64,000 bases of DNA from Streptomyces mirabilis. GTDB lineage: Bacteria; Actinomycetota; Actinomycetes; Streptomycetales; Streptomycetaceae. The stretch lies in the NCBI RefSeq assembly GCF_039503195.1, contig NZ_JBCJKP010000001.1, positions 4,278,001 through 4,342,000 on the forward strand. The letters are read 5' to 3'. The position numbers and the translations under genes were made by a program. Shown here piece after piece: positions 1-8,492 of this stretch (position 1 is its first letter; each line of letters starts with the position of its first letter). Under the pieces are notes generated by a model that saw nothing but the letters and a program-made list of their open reading frames with translations, was not told the origin of the DNA and made no database searches.

Positions 1-173
1 CCCCGCCGCTTCACACCGTGCGTGCGCTTCTCCCGCACCGAGAGCGCGTCGGACCGATCCGGTCAGCCACTTGACCTGCACCTTCGGTCCCGGGCTCGGG
101 GTGCGGCGGCCCGATCCACCACCGGGCGGAACGACATCGTGCGGGCGGTGCGGGCGGTGTCGCCGTCCGGCGG

Positions 174-1352
174 CTAGCCGTGGAGGGTGCCGCCCGCCTC
201 GTCCTCGAATATCTCCGGCCAGTAGCGCCAGCCGTCGTCGCCCTTCAGCGTGGGAGTGGGGTCGCAGGCGATCGGGTCGACCGTGGCGAGGGTCTGGGCC
301 ATGGTCGCGGCCAGCTGTTCGTAGGAGTCGGTGAGGTCGTGGGTCGCGTCGAGGGCCTTCTCGCGGTGGAGCAGCCAGAGGGTGAAGGCGAGGGTGGAGA
401 TGTCGGCGTTGAGGGGGCGCAGGGTGATGTCGGGCTCGCTCCAGGCGAGGACCGCGCCCGTGGTGCCGTCCACCACGAGGCTGGTGTCCTCGATGAGGTA
501 GCCGAGGCGTATCAGGCGGCCGGCCGTCGGGGGGAGTTCGTCGGCGGAGAAGTCGTCGGGGCGCTGGTCCGCGTAGTAGTCGGCGAGGGCCGGCAGGGGC
601 ACTTCCGTGTCCAGCTGGAAGAGGAGGCCGTCCTCGGGCAGGCCGGTCTCGCGCAGGAAGCGACGGGTCGGCTCGTGCACGAGCGCGGGCGGGAAGTCGA
701 CGTCCTCGAAGCGCATGATCGCGCCCGCGCCGAACTCCTCGTCCAGCAGCCGCTTGGGCAGGTCGAGGACGAGGCCCTCACCGGGGCCCGCGATCCGGGC
801 GAGGGGGCGGATCAGGGCGGCCATCCGCCAGTACGGCGCCACCTCGCCTCCCGCGCCCGCCTCGAAGACCGCGGCGAGGGACTCGGAGGCCTCCGTGACC
901 GCCTTCGCGCCGAACCGGCCCTCGTAGGAGGCGAACCGTCCGCGGGACGCCGTCAGTTCCTCCGTCGCCGCAGAAAAACGCACCAGGGCTTCCAGGGAGG
1001 GGGCCAGGGGCGCGAGGTCCATCAGAGCCGGGTCGGAGAAGAAGTACGTCGTGGCGACCTTCCCCGTCGCCCCGTCCAGGACGATCGACTCCAGGTCCCG
1101 GTCGAAGGTCCGCAGGGCTCCCACGACCAGCTGGTCCTGGAGCTCCGTGGCGAGTTTGTCGGCGTCGCCGGCCAGGTCCGCGACCCTGCGCAGCCCGTGC
1201 TCCCGCAGGGCCCCGAAGCCCAGCAGCGTGCCCTCGGCCGGCAGCCCGGGGCCCGTCAGCCACTGCCGTGTGTCCGTGTGCGTGATGTATGGATCCAGCT
1301 CGTCCTCGGTCAGCGTGATCGCGCCGACGACATCGGTGTCAGTCGTGCTCAT
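174..1352 (-). CDS. SUKH-4-type immunity-family protein, lone copy
   Basis: Encodes 392 residues. I recognise it as SUKH-4 immunity-like from its overall pattern: two consecutive alpha/beta units, each with a segment on emptying or last-stored values (LVVDGTTGAVLAW near the C-terminal third, IVLDGATGKVATTYF in the first half). SUKH proteins in general neutralise nuclease or deaminase toxins in polymorphic-toxin loci, but many Streptomyces copies are orphans. No toxin gene is visible beside it. The start is the ATG at 1352, preceded by GGGGGAG; an open frame continues upstream to 1544 but has no good ribosome site. A hairpin at 1391-1423 separates it from the Mo-hydroxylase operon, so it is probably transcribed alone. 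The family call is moderate; the substrate or partner is unknown. Confidence 0.75.
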   Translation of the reverse strand: MSTTDTDVVGAITLTEDELDPYITHTDTRQWLTGPGLPAEGTLLGFGALREHGLRRVADLAGDADKLATELQDQLVVGALRTFDRDLESIVLDGATGKVATTYFFSDPALMDLAPLAPSLEALVRFSAATEELTASRGRFASYEGRFGAKAVTEASESLAAVFEAGAGGEVAPYWRMAALIRPLARIAGPGEGLVLDLPKRLLDEEFGAGAIMRFEDVDFPPALVHEPTRRFLRETGLPEDGLLFQLDTEVPLPALADYYADQRPDDFSADELPPTAGRLIRLGYLIEDTSLVVDGTTGAVLAWSEPDITLRPLNADISTLAFTLWLLHREKALDATHDLTDSYEQLAATMAQTLATVDPIACDPTPTLKGDDGWRYWPEIFEDEAGGTLHG

Positions 1353-1390
1353 GGCTCCCCCGCGCATGTGAACGCATATGTGCTTCCCGC

Positions 1391-1423
1391 GGGGAACTCG
1401 CCGCCGCCCAGCGGCAGTTCCCC
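1391..1423 (-). terminator. Hairpin between the Mo-hydroxylase operon and the SUKH gene
   Basis: The arms GGGGAACT (1391-1398) and AGTTCCCC (1416-1423) pair perfectly. They continue after one bulged base into GCCGC/GCGGC around a 6-base loop. It has no T tail, as is usual in Streptomyces. It lies about 150 bases past the last Mo-hydroxylase operon gene and 39 bases before the SUKH start. Confidence 0.55.
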
Positions 1424-1569
1424 ACTGACCGAGAACCATACGCCGCCCCACTGACAACGCCGGAAACCCGCAGGCACGCAGGACGTACGGCCCGGAAACA
1501 CGCGGGTTCAAGCCATCGGGGGGCCCGGTCGTGGCCGACACCAACGATCAGCCGCGGCTGCCGCCCGGC

Positions 1570-1734
1570 TCAGGTGAGGTACAGGCCGCCCAGGACGACC
1601 ACCACGGCCGCCACGACGAACAGCAGTACCCCCAGCGCCAGCTTCCCGACGCTCGGCGGGGGCTCGTAGCGCGGCTGCTCGGGGAGGTGGGTCGTCGGCT
1701 CGGGGTCGTGGGTCGTCGGCTCGGGGGTACTCAT
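1570..1734 (-). CDS. Small single-pass membrane protein of the Mo-hydroxylase operon
   Basis: Encodes 54 residues. A hydrophilic N-terminal half carries a short repeat (PEPTTHDPEPTTH) and Pro-rich sequence, followed by one hydrophobic helix (about residues 31-52, LGVLLFVVAAVVVVLGG). Its ATG overlaps the stop of the Mo subunit as ATGA at 1731-1734, so translation is probably coupled. The position at the end of the operon suggests a membrane anchor or accessory for the oxidoreductase, but that is inference. I recognise no family. Confidence 0.8.
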   Translation of the reverse strand: MSTPEPTTHDPEPTTHLPEQPRYEPPPSVGKLALGVLLFVVAAVVVVLGGLYLT

Positions 1735-4037
1735 GACGTGGTCACCACGGCGGCCTGCGGACGGATCGGGAGACGGTTGACGGGGCGGCCCGTCGCCGCC
1801 CGTACGGCGGACGCGACGGCCGCCGGGGACGTCACGACCGGCACCGCGCTGGCCGCTTTCGCGCCGAAGGGGGCGACGACGTCGCGCTCCTCGACGAGCT
1901 TGACGATGCGGATGTCGGGGGCGTCCAGGGAGGTCGGGAGGGCGTAACCGGTGAGGTCGGGGTGACGGACCAGACCGCGGGCGGTGCGGAGGTTCTCCGT
2001 GAGCGCGGCACCGACGCCCTGGGTGACGCCCGCTTCGATGCGGGCCGTGAGCTGGGCGGGGTTGAGGATCCGGCCGACGTCCTGGGCGAGCGCCAGCTCC
2101 ACCACCCGTACCGAGCCCAGTTCGATGTCCACGTCCACCACCGCGCGGATCGCGCAGAAGGCCAGGCCCACGAAGGCGTCGCCCTGGCCCGCCTCGTCCA
2201 GCGGCTCGGTCGGGTGCGGGCGGCACTGCGCGGTGGCCCACAGCTCCTTGCCGTCCATCGCCTCCGTGACGGTGGTCGAGAGCACGCCGTCGTACGAGGT
2301 GATCTTGCCGTCGGTGATCTGGAGGAGCTCCGTGGACATGCCGAACTTGTGCGCCAGGGGCTGCAGCAGCTGCGTACGGACCATCTTCGCGGCGCGTTCG
2401 ACCGCTCCGCCCGACACCCAGGTGTGGCGGCCCCGGCAGCTGGGGCCCGCGGGCGGCTGGTCGGTGTCGACCGGTGCCACGTGCACCTCGTCGATGCCGA
2501 GGGTCTCCTGGACGATCTGGCGGGCCAGGGTGGTGAAGCCCTGGCCGGTCTCGACGGCCGCGCACAGCACCGTGGCGACGCCGTCGTGGACCTTGACCGT
2601 GGCCGTGGAGACCTCGTCCGCGCCCTCGGCGCCGAGCATGTGGACCATGCCGAGGCCGTAGCCGACCCCACGGCGTACGGCGCCGGGTTCGCCCGCGCCC
2701 TCGGGGCCGCCCGGGAGCAGCCACTCGTCCTCGGGGGTGTCCTTGGGGAGCGCGGGCAGGGGGTAGTCGCGTACGGCCTGGAGCAGTTCGGCGACCGGGG
2801 CCGGGCAGGTCACCGTCTGGCCCGTCGGCAGCACATCCCCGGTGGCCATCGCGTTCTGCAGGCGCAGTTCGGCGGGGTCGAGGGCGAGCTTCTTGGCGAG
2901 CTTGTCCATCTGCGCCTCGTAGGCGGCGCAGACCTGCATGGCGCCCTCGCCGCGCACATGGCCGGAGGGCGGGTTGTTGGTGCGCACGGCCCAGCCCTCG
3001 ATGAAGGCGTTCGGGACGACGTAGGGACCGCAGGCGAAGGAGACCGCGGCGGCCAGCGACTCGGCGGACGTGTCGGCGTAGGCGCCCGCGTCGAGCAGGA
3101 TCTGCGCCTCGACCTTCACCAACCTGCCCTCGGTGTCGGCGTGGTGGCGGTAGCGCAGGAGGGTGGGGTGCCGGTGGGCGTGACCGAGGAAGGACTCCTC
3201 GCGGGTCGCGGTGATCTTCACCGGGCAGCCGGTCCGCAGGGCCAGCAGGCCGAGCGGGAGCTGGAAGCCCTGGTCCTCGCGGTCGGCGGTGGCGCCGGGC
3301 ACTCCGGTGACGACGACCTTCACCCGCTCGGGCTCCAGGCCGTAGCAGGCGGCGGCGGTGTCGCGGTCGGTGTGCGGGTCGGTGGAGGCGACGTAGAGCT
3401 CGACACCGCCGTCCGGGCGGGGCACGGCGAGTCCGGCCTCGGCGCCGATCGGGGCCGGGTCCTGGCGACCGATGCGGTACAGGCCCTCGACGACGACCTC
3501 ACCGACCGCGTCCGGGTCGCCGTGGCGCAGCGGGATGTGCCGGATCAGGTTGCCGTCGGGGTGCAGGGGTTCGGCCTCGAACGCCTGCTCGGGGTCGGTC
3601 ACCGGGTCGAGTACTTCGAACTCGACGATGACGGCCGCGGCGGCCATCCGCGCGGTGTCCGGGTGATCGGCGGCGACGGCCGCGATGGGTTCGCCGTGGT
3701 GGCGTACGACCTCGGAGGCGAACACCGGGCGGTCCGCGCGGCCGCGGCCGTGCAGGGCGGAGCCGGGCACGTCCTCGTGGGTGATGACCGCCCGTACGCC
3801 GGGCATCTCGCGCGCGTGGCTGGTGTCGATGGACACGATGCGCGCGTGCGGGTGCGGCGAGCGCAGCACGGCCGCCCACAGCAGGCCCTCGGCCCACAGG
3901 TCGGCCGCGTACGGGAAGGTGCCCTCCGTCTTGGCGCGGGCCTCCGCGGCGGGCAGCGACACGCCGAGCCCGTGCGGCAGCGGCTCGGGGCCGGTGTCGG
4001 GTGCCGCGGGAGTCGCGGTCGCGGTCTCGTTGCTCAC
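1731..4037 (-). CDS. Xanthine dehydrogenase-type molybdopterin-binding subunit
   Basis: 768 residues, the usual length for the CoxL/XdhB large subunit. An N-terminal 'hammerhead' domain (about residues 25-135, RSPHPHARI) is followed by two Mo-cofactor domains with a GQG-type segment (AAVETGQGFTTLA) and a serine/glycine-rich cofactor loop (SCRGRHTWVSGGAVERAA). It would hydroxylate an aromatic heterocycle or aldehyde using Mo, two 2Fe-2S clusters and FAD with its two partners upstream. The start is GTG at 4037, overlapping the upstream stop as GTGA. Oddity: the family motif PFGAKGVGE, whose Glu is the catalytic base, reads PFGAKAASA here (1850-1875), so the key Glu is absent. The real substrate or activity is therefore uncertain. 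Confidence 0.92.
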   Translation of the reverse strand: MSNETATATPAAPDTGPEPLPHGLGVSLPAAEARAKTEGTFPYAADLWAEGLLWAAVLRSPHPHARIVSIDTSHAREMPGVRAVITHEDVPGSALHGRGRADRPVFASEVVRHHGEPIAAVAADHPDTARMAAAAVIVEFEVLDPVTDPEQAFEAEPLHPDGNLIRHIPLRHGDPDAVGEVVVEGLYRIGRQDPAPIGAEAGLAVPRPDGGVELYVASTDPHTDRDTAAACYGLEPERVKVVVTGVPGATADREDQGFQLPLGLLALRTGCPVKITATREESFLGHAHRHPTLLRYRHHADTEGRLVKVEAQILLDAGAYADTSAESLAAAVSFACGPYVVPNAFIEGWAVRTNNPPSGHVRGEGAMQVCAAYEAQMDKLAKKLALDPAELRLQNAMATGDVLPTGQTVTCPAPVAELLQAVRDYPLPALPKDTPEDEWLLPGGPEGAGEPGAVRRGVGYGLGMVHMLGAEGADEVSTATVKVHDGVATVLCAAVETGQGFTTLARQIVQETLGIDEVHVAPVDTDQPPAGPSCRGRHTWVSGGAVERAAKMVRTQLLQPLAHKFGMSTELLQITDGKITSYDGVLSTTVTEAMDGKELWATAQCRPHPTEPLDEAGQGDAFVGLAFCAIRAVVDVDIELGSVRVVELALAQDVGRILNPAQLTARIEAGVTQGVGAALTENLRTARGLVRHPDLTGYALPTSLDAPDIRIVKLVEERDVVAPFGAKAASAVPVVTSPAAVASAVRAATGRPVNRLPIRPQAAVVTTS

Positions 4038-5653
4038 GCCTGGCCTCCGTCCTGGCCGTACGGCTGCTCATGCGGCGCCTGGGAGTCGTACGGAGAAGGG
4101 TCCTCGAACGCCGAGGGGTTGACGCCGCCCGCGCCGGGCCCCGCCTGGTGCGGGATGCGCGGCTCGCCCGCGTCCGGCGCGGCCTCGGCGGCTGCCGCGC
4201 TGTGCGCCTGGCGTTCGGCGACGACCTCGCGTACGGCGTCCAGGACCCCGCGGTAGCCGGAGCAGCGGCACAGGTTGCCGCACAGCGCCTGGCGGGACTC
4301 GAGTTCGGTGGGGGCCGGGTTGCCCTCGAGGAGGTCGTGCACGGTCATGGCCATGCCCGGGACACAGAAACCGCACTGCACCGCGCCGCACTTGGCGAGG
4401 GCGCGCTGCACGTCCGAGGGCTGTCCGTCGGCGGCGAGGCCTTCGACCGTACGCACCTCACTGCTCGCGGCGGTGACGGCGGGCACCAGGCAGGACGCCA
4501 CGAGCCGCCCGTCCACCTGCACGTTGCAGGCTCCGCACTCGCCCTGCGAGCAGCCGTCCTTGGCGCCCGCGAGGCCGAGGCGCTCGCGCAGGACGTAGAG
4601 CAGCGACTCGCCGATCCAGGCGTCGGTCACGGGGCGGTCGGCGCCGTTGACGCGCAGGACGTAGGAGGCCAGGGGGTGTTCGTCATGCGGGGGCGGCGCG
4701 GGGGTGTCCGGGTCGCCCGCCTGCGCGGCGGGGGCGTCCGGTGCCGGGGTCTCCGGGTGCTCCGAAGGGTGCTCGGAGAGATGCTCCGAAAGGTGCTCCG
4801 AGGAGTCCTCCGGGACCGCTGCCGGAGCAGTTCGCGTGGCCGGGTCGTGGTCCGGTCCGGCCCCGTCCGGGGTCCCGTACGCATCGGCCGTCGCGGGCGT
4901 GGGCCCGGCGACCGGCTCAGGAGCCTCGTGAGCGGCCTGCGCGGCCGTCCGGGCGGCCTCGGCGGCCGATTCCGCACGCATGTGTCGCGCGGGCTCCACG
5001 GGGCCCTCGGAGGCCCCCGGGGCCTCGGGGGTCGCCGCGCGCGGCGCGGCGGACCACGGCTCGCCGATCTCCGAGGTCGCCCAGGGCGCCGCCGCGCCGC
5101 CCGGGAGCGTGGCGGGCGGCGTGCCGCCCCACTGCTCGACCAGGGCCGACGTGGTGAACTCGCCCGATTCGTCCGGAAGATCACCTCCGGCGACGGGAAT
5201 CGACCACTGTCCGGTGACGTCGTGTCCGGGCGCGTCGGCCGGCTGGTGACCGGAGGAGGCGCCCTCCCGGGCGGCCTCCCCGAAGTCCCACTGCCCGGTG
5301 GCGCCGGGGTGGTACGAGAACCCGTCGTGCGCGGCCTGCTGATGCCCGGGCTCGTGCCGCACGGCTTCCTGGTGCGCGGCGTTGGGGTCCGGCCACTGGA
5401 CGGCCTCGGCCGGCGTGGCCCAGGTGCCCGTCGCCCCGGGGTCGGCCGCCGGGGGCGCGGTGGTGATCCGGGGGGGCACGTAGCCGTGGCCGGGCGCCGC
5501 GAGAGGCGTCTCACGTTCCGCCAAAAGGGCGTCGATTCCGCCCTCGGGGAGCTTGACGAAGGCGGTGGCGCCGTCGTCGTAGTCCCCCTGTGGGAGGGGG
5601 TCCCACCTGCCGCGGGTCCGCGGAGTGCCCTCTCCGTGCTGGTCGTCGGTCAC
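4034..5653 (-). CDS. 2Fe-2S subunit of Mo hydroxylase with long repeat-rich N-terminal extension
   Basis: 539 residues, over three times the usual 150-170 for this subunit. The last ~200 residues are the standard electron-transfer module: ferredoxin cysteines in DGCSQGECGACNVQVDG plus a downstream Cys, then the second cluster in CGAVQCGFC and CGNLCRC. The first ~330 residues are low-complexity and probably disordered. They contain recurring Gly-x-Trp units (TGTWATP, TGQWDFG, TGQWSIP, LVEQWGG) and a tandem SEHL/SEHP stretch (DNA 4758-4805). The GTG start at 5653 overlaps the FAD-subunit stop as GTGA. The extension may be a tether or assembly region; I cannot assign a function. Electrons would pass from the Mo subunit through the two clusters to FAD. 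Confidence 0.92.
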   Translation of the reverse strand: MTDDQHGEGTPRTRGRWDPLPQGDYDDGATAFVKLPEGGIDALLAERETPLAAPGHGYVPPRITTAPPAADPGATGTWATPAEAVQWPDPNAAHQEAVRHEPGHQQAAHDGFSYHPGATGQWDFGEAAREGASSGHQPADAPGHDVTGQWSIPVAGGDLPDESGEFTTSALVEQWGGTPPATLPGGAAAPWATSEIGEPWSAAPRAATPEAPGASEGPVEPARHMRAESAAEAARTAAQAAHEAPEPVAGPTPATADAYGTPDGAGPDHDPATRTAPAAVPEDSSEHLSEHLSEHPSEHPETPAPDAPAAQAGDPDTPAPPPHDEHPLASYVLRVNGADRPVTDAWIGESLLYVLRERLGLAGAKDGCSQGECGACNVQVDGRLVASCLVPAVTAASSEVRTVEGLAADGQPSDVQRALAKCGAVQCGFCVPGMAMTVHDLLEGNPAPTELESRQALCGNLCRCSGYRGVLDAVREVVAERQAHSAAAAEAAPDAGEPRIPHQAGPGAGGVNPSAFEDPSPYDSQAPHEQPYGQDGGQA

Positions 5654-6543
5654 GACAGTGCCCTCCCCAGTGCTCGTCGGGCCAGCGCGGCGACGGTGCG
5701 CCGCAGGTGCAGTACAGCGGGCGGAAGCGGTTGTACGGAGCCGTCCTCGGCCGGGACGGGGTCGGGGATGCAGGCCGCGGCGACGTACTCCCCGAAGGCG
5801 TTGAGCGCCTCCGGCACGATCGCCCGGTTGTTGTCCCAGTCGATCAGCTGGGCGACCCACGCCTCCGCGTCCAGGGGCCGCAGCGGCATCGGCGCTATGG
5901 CACCCACGGCGCACCGCACACCGCGCCGCGCCGGGTCCAGGACGAGCGCCACGGACGCGATGGCGCGCCCGGGTCCGGTGCGTCCGGTCGCCTTCAGGAA
6001 GACCTGCGGCGCGTGCAGCAGCGGCACACGCACGTAGCCGATGAGTTCCCCGCCGCGGAGCATCTCCATGCCCGCGAGCAGGTGCGACACCGGGATCTCG
6101 CGGCGGGCTCCGCCCTGGCCCGCGATGATCAGCGTGGCTTCCAGTGCGGCCAGCACGGGCAGCGCGTCCCCCGTGGGGGCCGCCGAGGCGATGTTGCCGC
6201 CCAGGGTGCCCGCGTTGCGGATCTGCGGCGGGCCCGCGGCGCGCGCGGCGGCGGCGAGCGCCGGGATGAGGGCCGCGAAGTCGGGGCGCCCCATGCGGGC
6301 GTGGGTGAGGCCGGCGCCGAGCAGCGCGTGGCCGTCCTGGTACTGCCAGCCGCGGATCTCGCTGATCCGGCCGAGGCCGACGAGCGCGGCGGGCCGCAGC
6401 TGTCCGGAGTTGACGGCGGCCATGAGGTCGGTGCCGCCGGCCACGGGGACGGCGGCGGGCACGGCGGCCAGCGCCGCCACTGCCTCGTCCAGCGAGGCGG
6501 GCAGCGTCACGGCCTGCGCCGCCTGCGGTGCGTGCGTGGTCAA
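5650..6543 (-). CDS. FAD-binding subunit of Mo hydroxylase (CoxM/XdhC-type)
   Basis: 297 residues from the TTG at 6543 (MTTHAPQ). The N-terminal FAD pyrophosphate loop is visible as VAGGTDLMAAVNSG, and the second FAD motif as RNAGTLGGNIASAAPTGDALP. A C-terminal CO-dehydrogenase flavoprotein domain follows. It takes electrons from the 2Fe-2S subunit. I chose TTG because it has GGAAGGGG upstream and starts right before conserved sequence; an in-frame ATG at 6633 would add 30 residues without a good ribosome site. It is the first gene of the operon FAD, 2Fe-2S, Mo, small membrane protein, all overlapping by 4 bases. The upstream 280-base gap holds its promoter, but I could not fix -35/-10 boxes. 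Confidence 0.9.
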   Translation of the reverse strand: MTTHAPQAAQAVTLPASLDEAVAALAAVPAAVPVAGGTDLMAAVNSGQLRPAALVGLGRISEIRGWQYQDGHALLGAGLTHARMGRPDFAALIPALAAAARAAGPPQIRNAGTLGGNIASAAPTGDALPVLAALEATLIIAGQGGARREIPVSHLLAGMEMLRGGELIGYVRVPLLHAPQVFLKATGRTGPGRAIASVALVLDPARRGVRCAVGAIAPMPLRPLDAEAWVAQLIDWDNNRAIVPEALNAFGEYVAAACIPDPVPAEDGSVQPLPPAVLHLRRTVAALARRALGRALS

Positions 6544-6823
6544 ACCGGCTGCCCCTTCCCGCTGCCCCACCTGGTCCCACCTGTGTTGCGCGTACGGTAC
6601 GTGCTGACAGGGCGGACGTGGCAACTCTGGCACATCTTCCCCGGCCCTCGACGCGGGGGTCCGCTAGGAGGCATTCGCCCCCTCACCAGCGAGATGGTCC
6701 GTTTTCCTACGGCATCGCCGGTCAGTACGAATTGCCACTCTTCGGTGGCCCTTGGGTGTCTTTTGCCTTGTGGGGCCACTGCGCCGGGGGGAACGGGCCG
6801 GGACACGCCGGTCGGGGGTCACC

Positions 6824-8491
6824 TCACACGTTTGGGGGCGCCCCCTCGATCGGACGTCCGAGCACACCTGGGCGCCGCTGCCACGGAAGGGGGCCCGTGG
6901 GCGGGCGGTAGGCCACGCCCAGGGCGTCGAGTCGCCCGTAGTGGGCGGCCATCCGCCGCTCGAAGTCGGCGAAGTCCCGCTCGGCGGGGGCGGGCAGGGC
7001 GCTCCAGGCGACCTCGGCGAAGGCCGCGAGCCGGGGGAAGGTCTGGTAGTCCACACGCGCGGGGTCCTCCATCACCTCGGTCCACACGTTCGCCTGAGTG
7101 CCCAGCACATGCCGGGCCTCCGCCTCGGTGAGCCCGGAGGGAACGGGTTCGAAGCGGTAGACGTCCTCCAGGGTGCGGACATATCCGATCGGTACCGGCT
7201 CGTCCGGGCCCGCGGCCTGACGGTGGTCCAAGTACACCTGCTGCTCGGGGCACATGACCACGTCGTGGCCGGCGCGGGCGGCCGTGACGCCGCCCTGGTA
7301 GCCCCGCCACGAGGACACCGCCGCCCCCTCGGCCAGCCCGCCCTCCAGGATCTCGTCCCAGCCGATCAGCCGACGCCCGCGCGCGGAGAGCCAGTTGTCG
7401 AAGTGCCGGACGAACCAGGACTGCAACTCGTCCTCGTCCGCGAGCCCCAGTTCCCTGATGCGCGCCTGCGCGGTGGGCGATCGCTTCCACTGGTCCTTGG
7501 CGCACTCGTCGCCGCCGATGTGCACAAACCCCGAGAACGGCGCGGACCCCGAGAACCCCGGGAACGGACCGGCGTCCGCCGGGAAGAGCTCCAGGAGTTC
7601 CTCGAACACCCCCTCGTAGAAGCGCAGGGTGTTGTCAGTGGGGGCGAGTACGTTTTTGGAGATGCCCCAGGTGTCCCAGACGGTCAGGGAGGTCGTGTCG
7701 ATGACGTCGGTGTTGCCCAGTTCCGGATACGCGGCGATGGCGGCCTGCGAGTGCCCCGGGATGTCTATCTCGGGGACGACACCGATATGCCGCTCGGCCG
7801 CGTACGCGACGATCTCGCGGATGTCGTCCTGCGTGTAGAAGCCCCCGTGCGGCTTCTCCTCCCACAGGGGCGAGGCACGATGGCCGAATTTCGTGCGCGC
7901 CCGCCAGGATCCGACCTCCGTCAGCTTCGGATACCGCTTGATCTGAACACGCCAGCCTTGGTCGTCGGTGAGGTGGAAGTGGAAGACATTGAGTTTGTGG
8001 GCGGCCATGAGGTCGAGATGACGCAGGACGCCGTCCTTGGGCATGAAGTGCCGGGAGACGTCCAGCATGAGACCGCGCCAGGGGAACCGAGGGGCGTCCT
8101 CGATGATCTGGTGCGCGATTCCGTACGTCCTCCCCGGCCGGACGGGGGCGCGGCGGAAGGCGTCGGGGCCGAGGAGTTGACGCAGCGTCTGCGCACCCCA
8201 GAAGACCCCGGCCGCGCCTCCGCCCCGGATCTCGATGCCCCAGTTGACGACGACGCTGAGTTTGTACGCCTCCGGCTCCAGGGTGTCGTCGAGGAGCAGC
8301 CGTACGGCGTTGCGGGCGTCCTGCGGCCCTGGTCGCAGCGGCAGACCGAGCGCGGCGCCGAGCGTGGCGCGCAGCCAGCGCTCCGTGGTGTCCGTGCCGG
8401 GAGCGGCCCACAGGGTGGTCTCCGCGTCGAGTTCGACCCCGCAGCGCATGGGGCCCTTAACGGCGCGGGGCGCCGGAATCACATCGTTCAC
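6824..8491 (-). CDS. Beta-N-acetylhexosaminidase, glycoside hydrolase family 20
   Basis: 555 residues. The GH20 TIM barrel is clear: DVSRHFMPKDGVLRHLDLMAAHKLN begins the barrel region (quoted here in parts: DVSRHFMP, HKLNVFHFHLTDDQGWR), then the catalytic Asp-Glu pair in HIGGDEC (about D328, E329) and the substrate-lining Trp in a late strand (LGTQANVWTE). It removes terminal N-acetylhexosamine from chito-oligosaccharides or glycoconjugates by substrate-assisted catalysis. No signal peptide is seen, so it probably acts in the cytoplasm on sugars imported by the transporter genes upstream. The GTG start lies one base after the permease stop. It is the last gene of the operon. Confidence 0.95.
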   Translation of the reverse strand: MNDVIPAPRAVKGPMRCGVELDAETTLWAAPGTDTTERWLRATLGAALGLPLRPGPQDARNAVRLLLDDTLEPEAYKLSVVVNWGIEIRGGGAAGVFWGAQTLRQLLGPDAFRRAPVRPGRTYGIAHQIIEDAPRFPWRGLMLDVSRHFMPKDGVLRHLDLMAAHKLNVFHFHLTDDQGWRVQIKRYPKLTEVGSWRARTKFGHRASPLWEEKPHGGFYTQDDIREIVAYAAERHIGVVPEIDIPGHSQAAIAAYPELGNTDVIDTTSLTVWDTWGISKNVLAPTDNTLRFYEGVFEELLELFPADAGPFPGFSGSAPFSGFVHIGGDECAKDQWKRSPTAQARIRELGLADEDELQSWFVRHFDNWLSARGRRLIGWDEILEGGLAEGAAVSSWRGYQGGVTAARAGHDVVMCPEQQVYLDHRQAAGPDEPVPIGYVRTLEDVYRFEPVPSGLTEAEARHVLGTQANVWTEVMEDPARVDYQTFPRLAAFAEVAWSALPAPAERDFADFERRMAAHYGRLDALGVAYRPPTGPLPWQRRPGVLGRPIEGAPPNV

Positions 8492-8492
8492 G

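Noticed and set aside
4034..6580. An 848-codon minus frame covering both FAD and 2Fe-2S genes
   Set aside because: Only the part from 5653 down matches a protein; the upstream part is out of frame with the FAD subunit. Not a natural fusion.
6540..6806. Small minus-strand frame MSRPVPPGAVAPQ
   Set aside because: It overlaps the promoter region of the Mo-hydroxylase operon, has no ribosome site and no recognisable motif.
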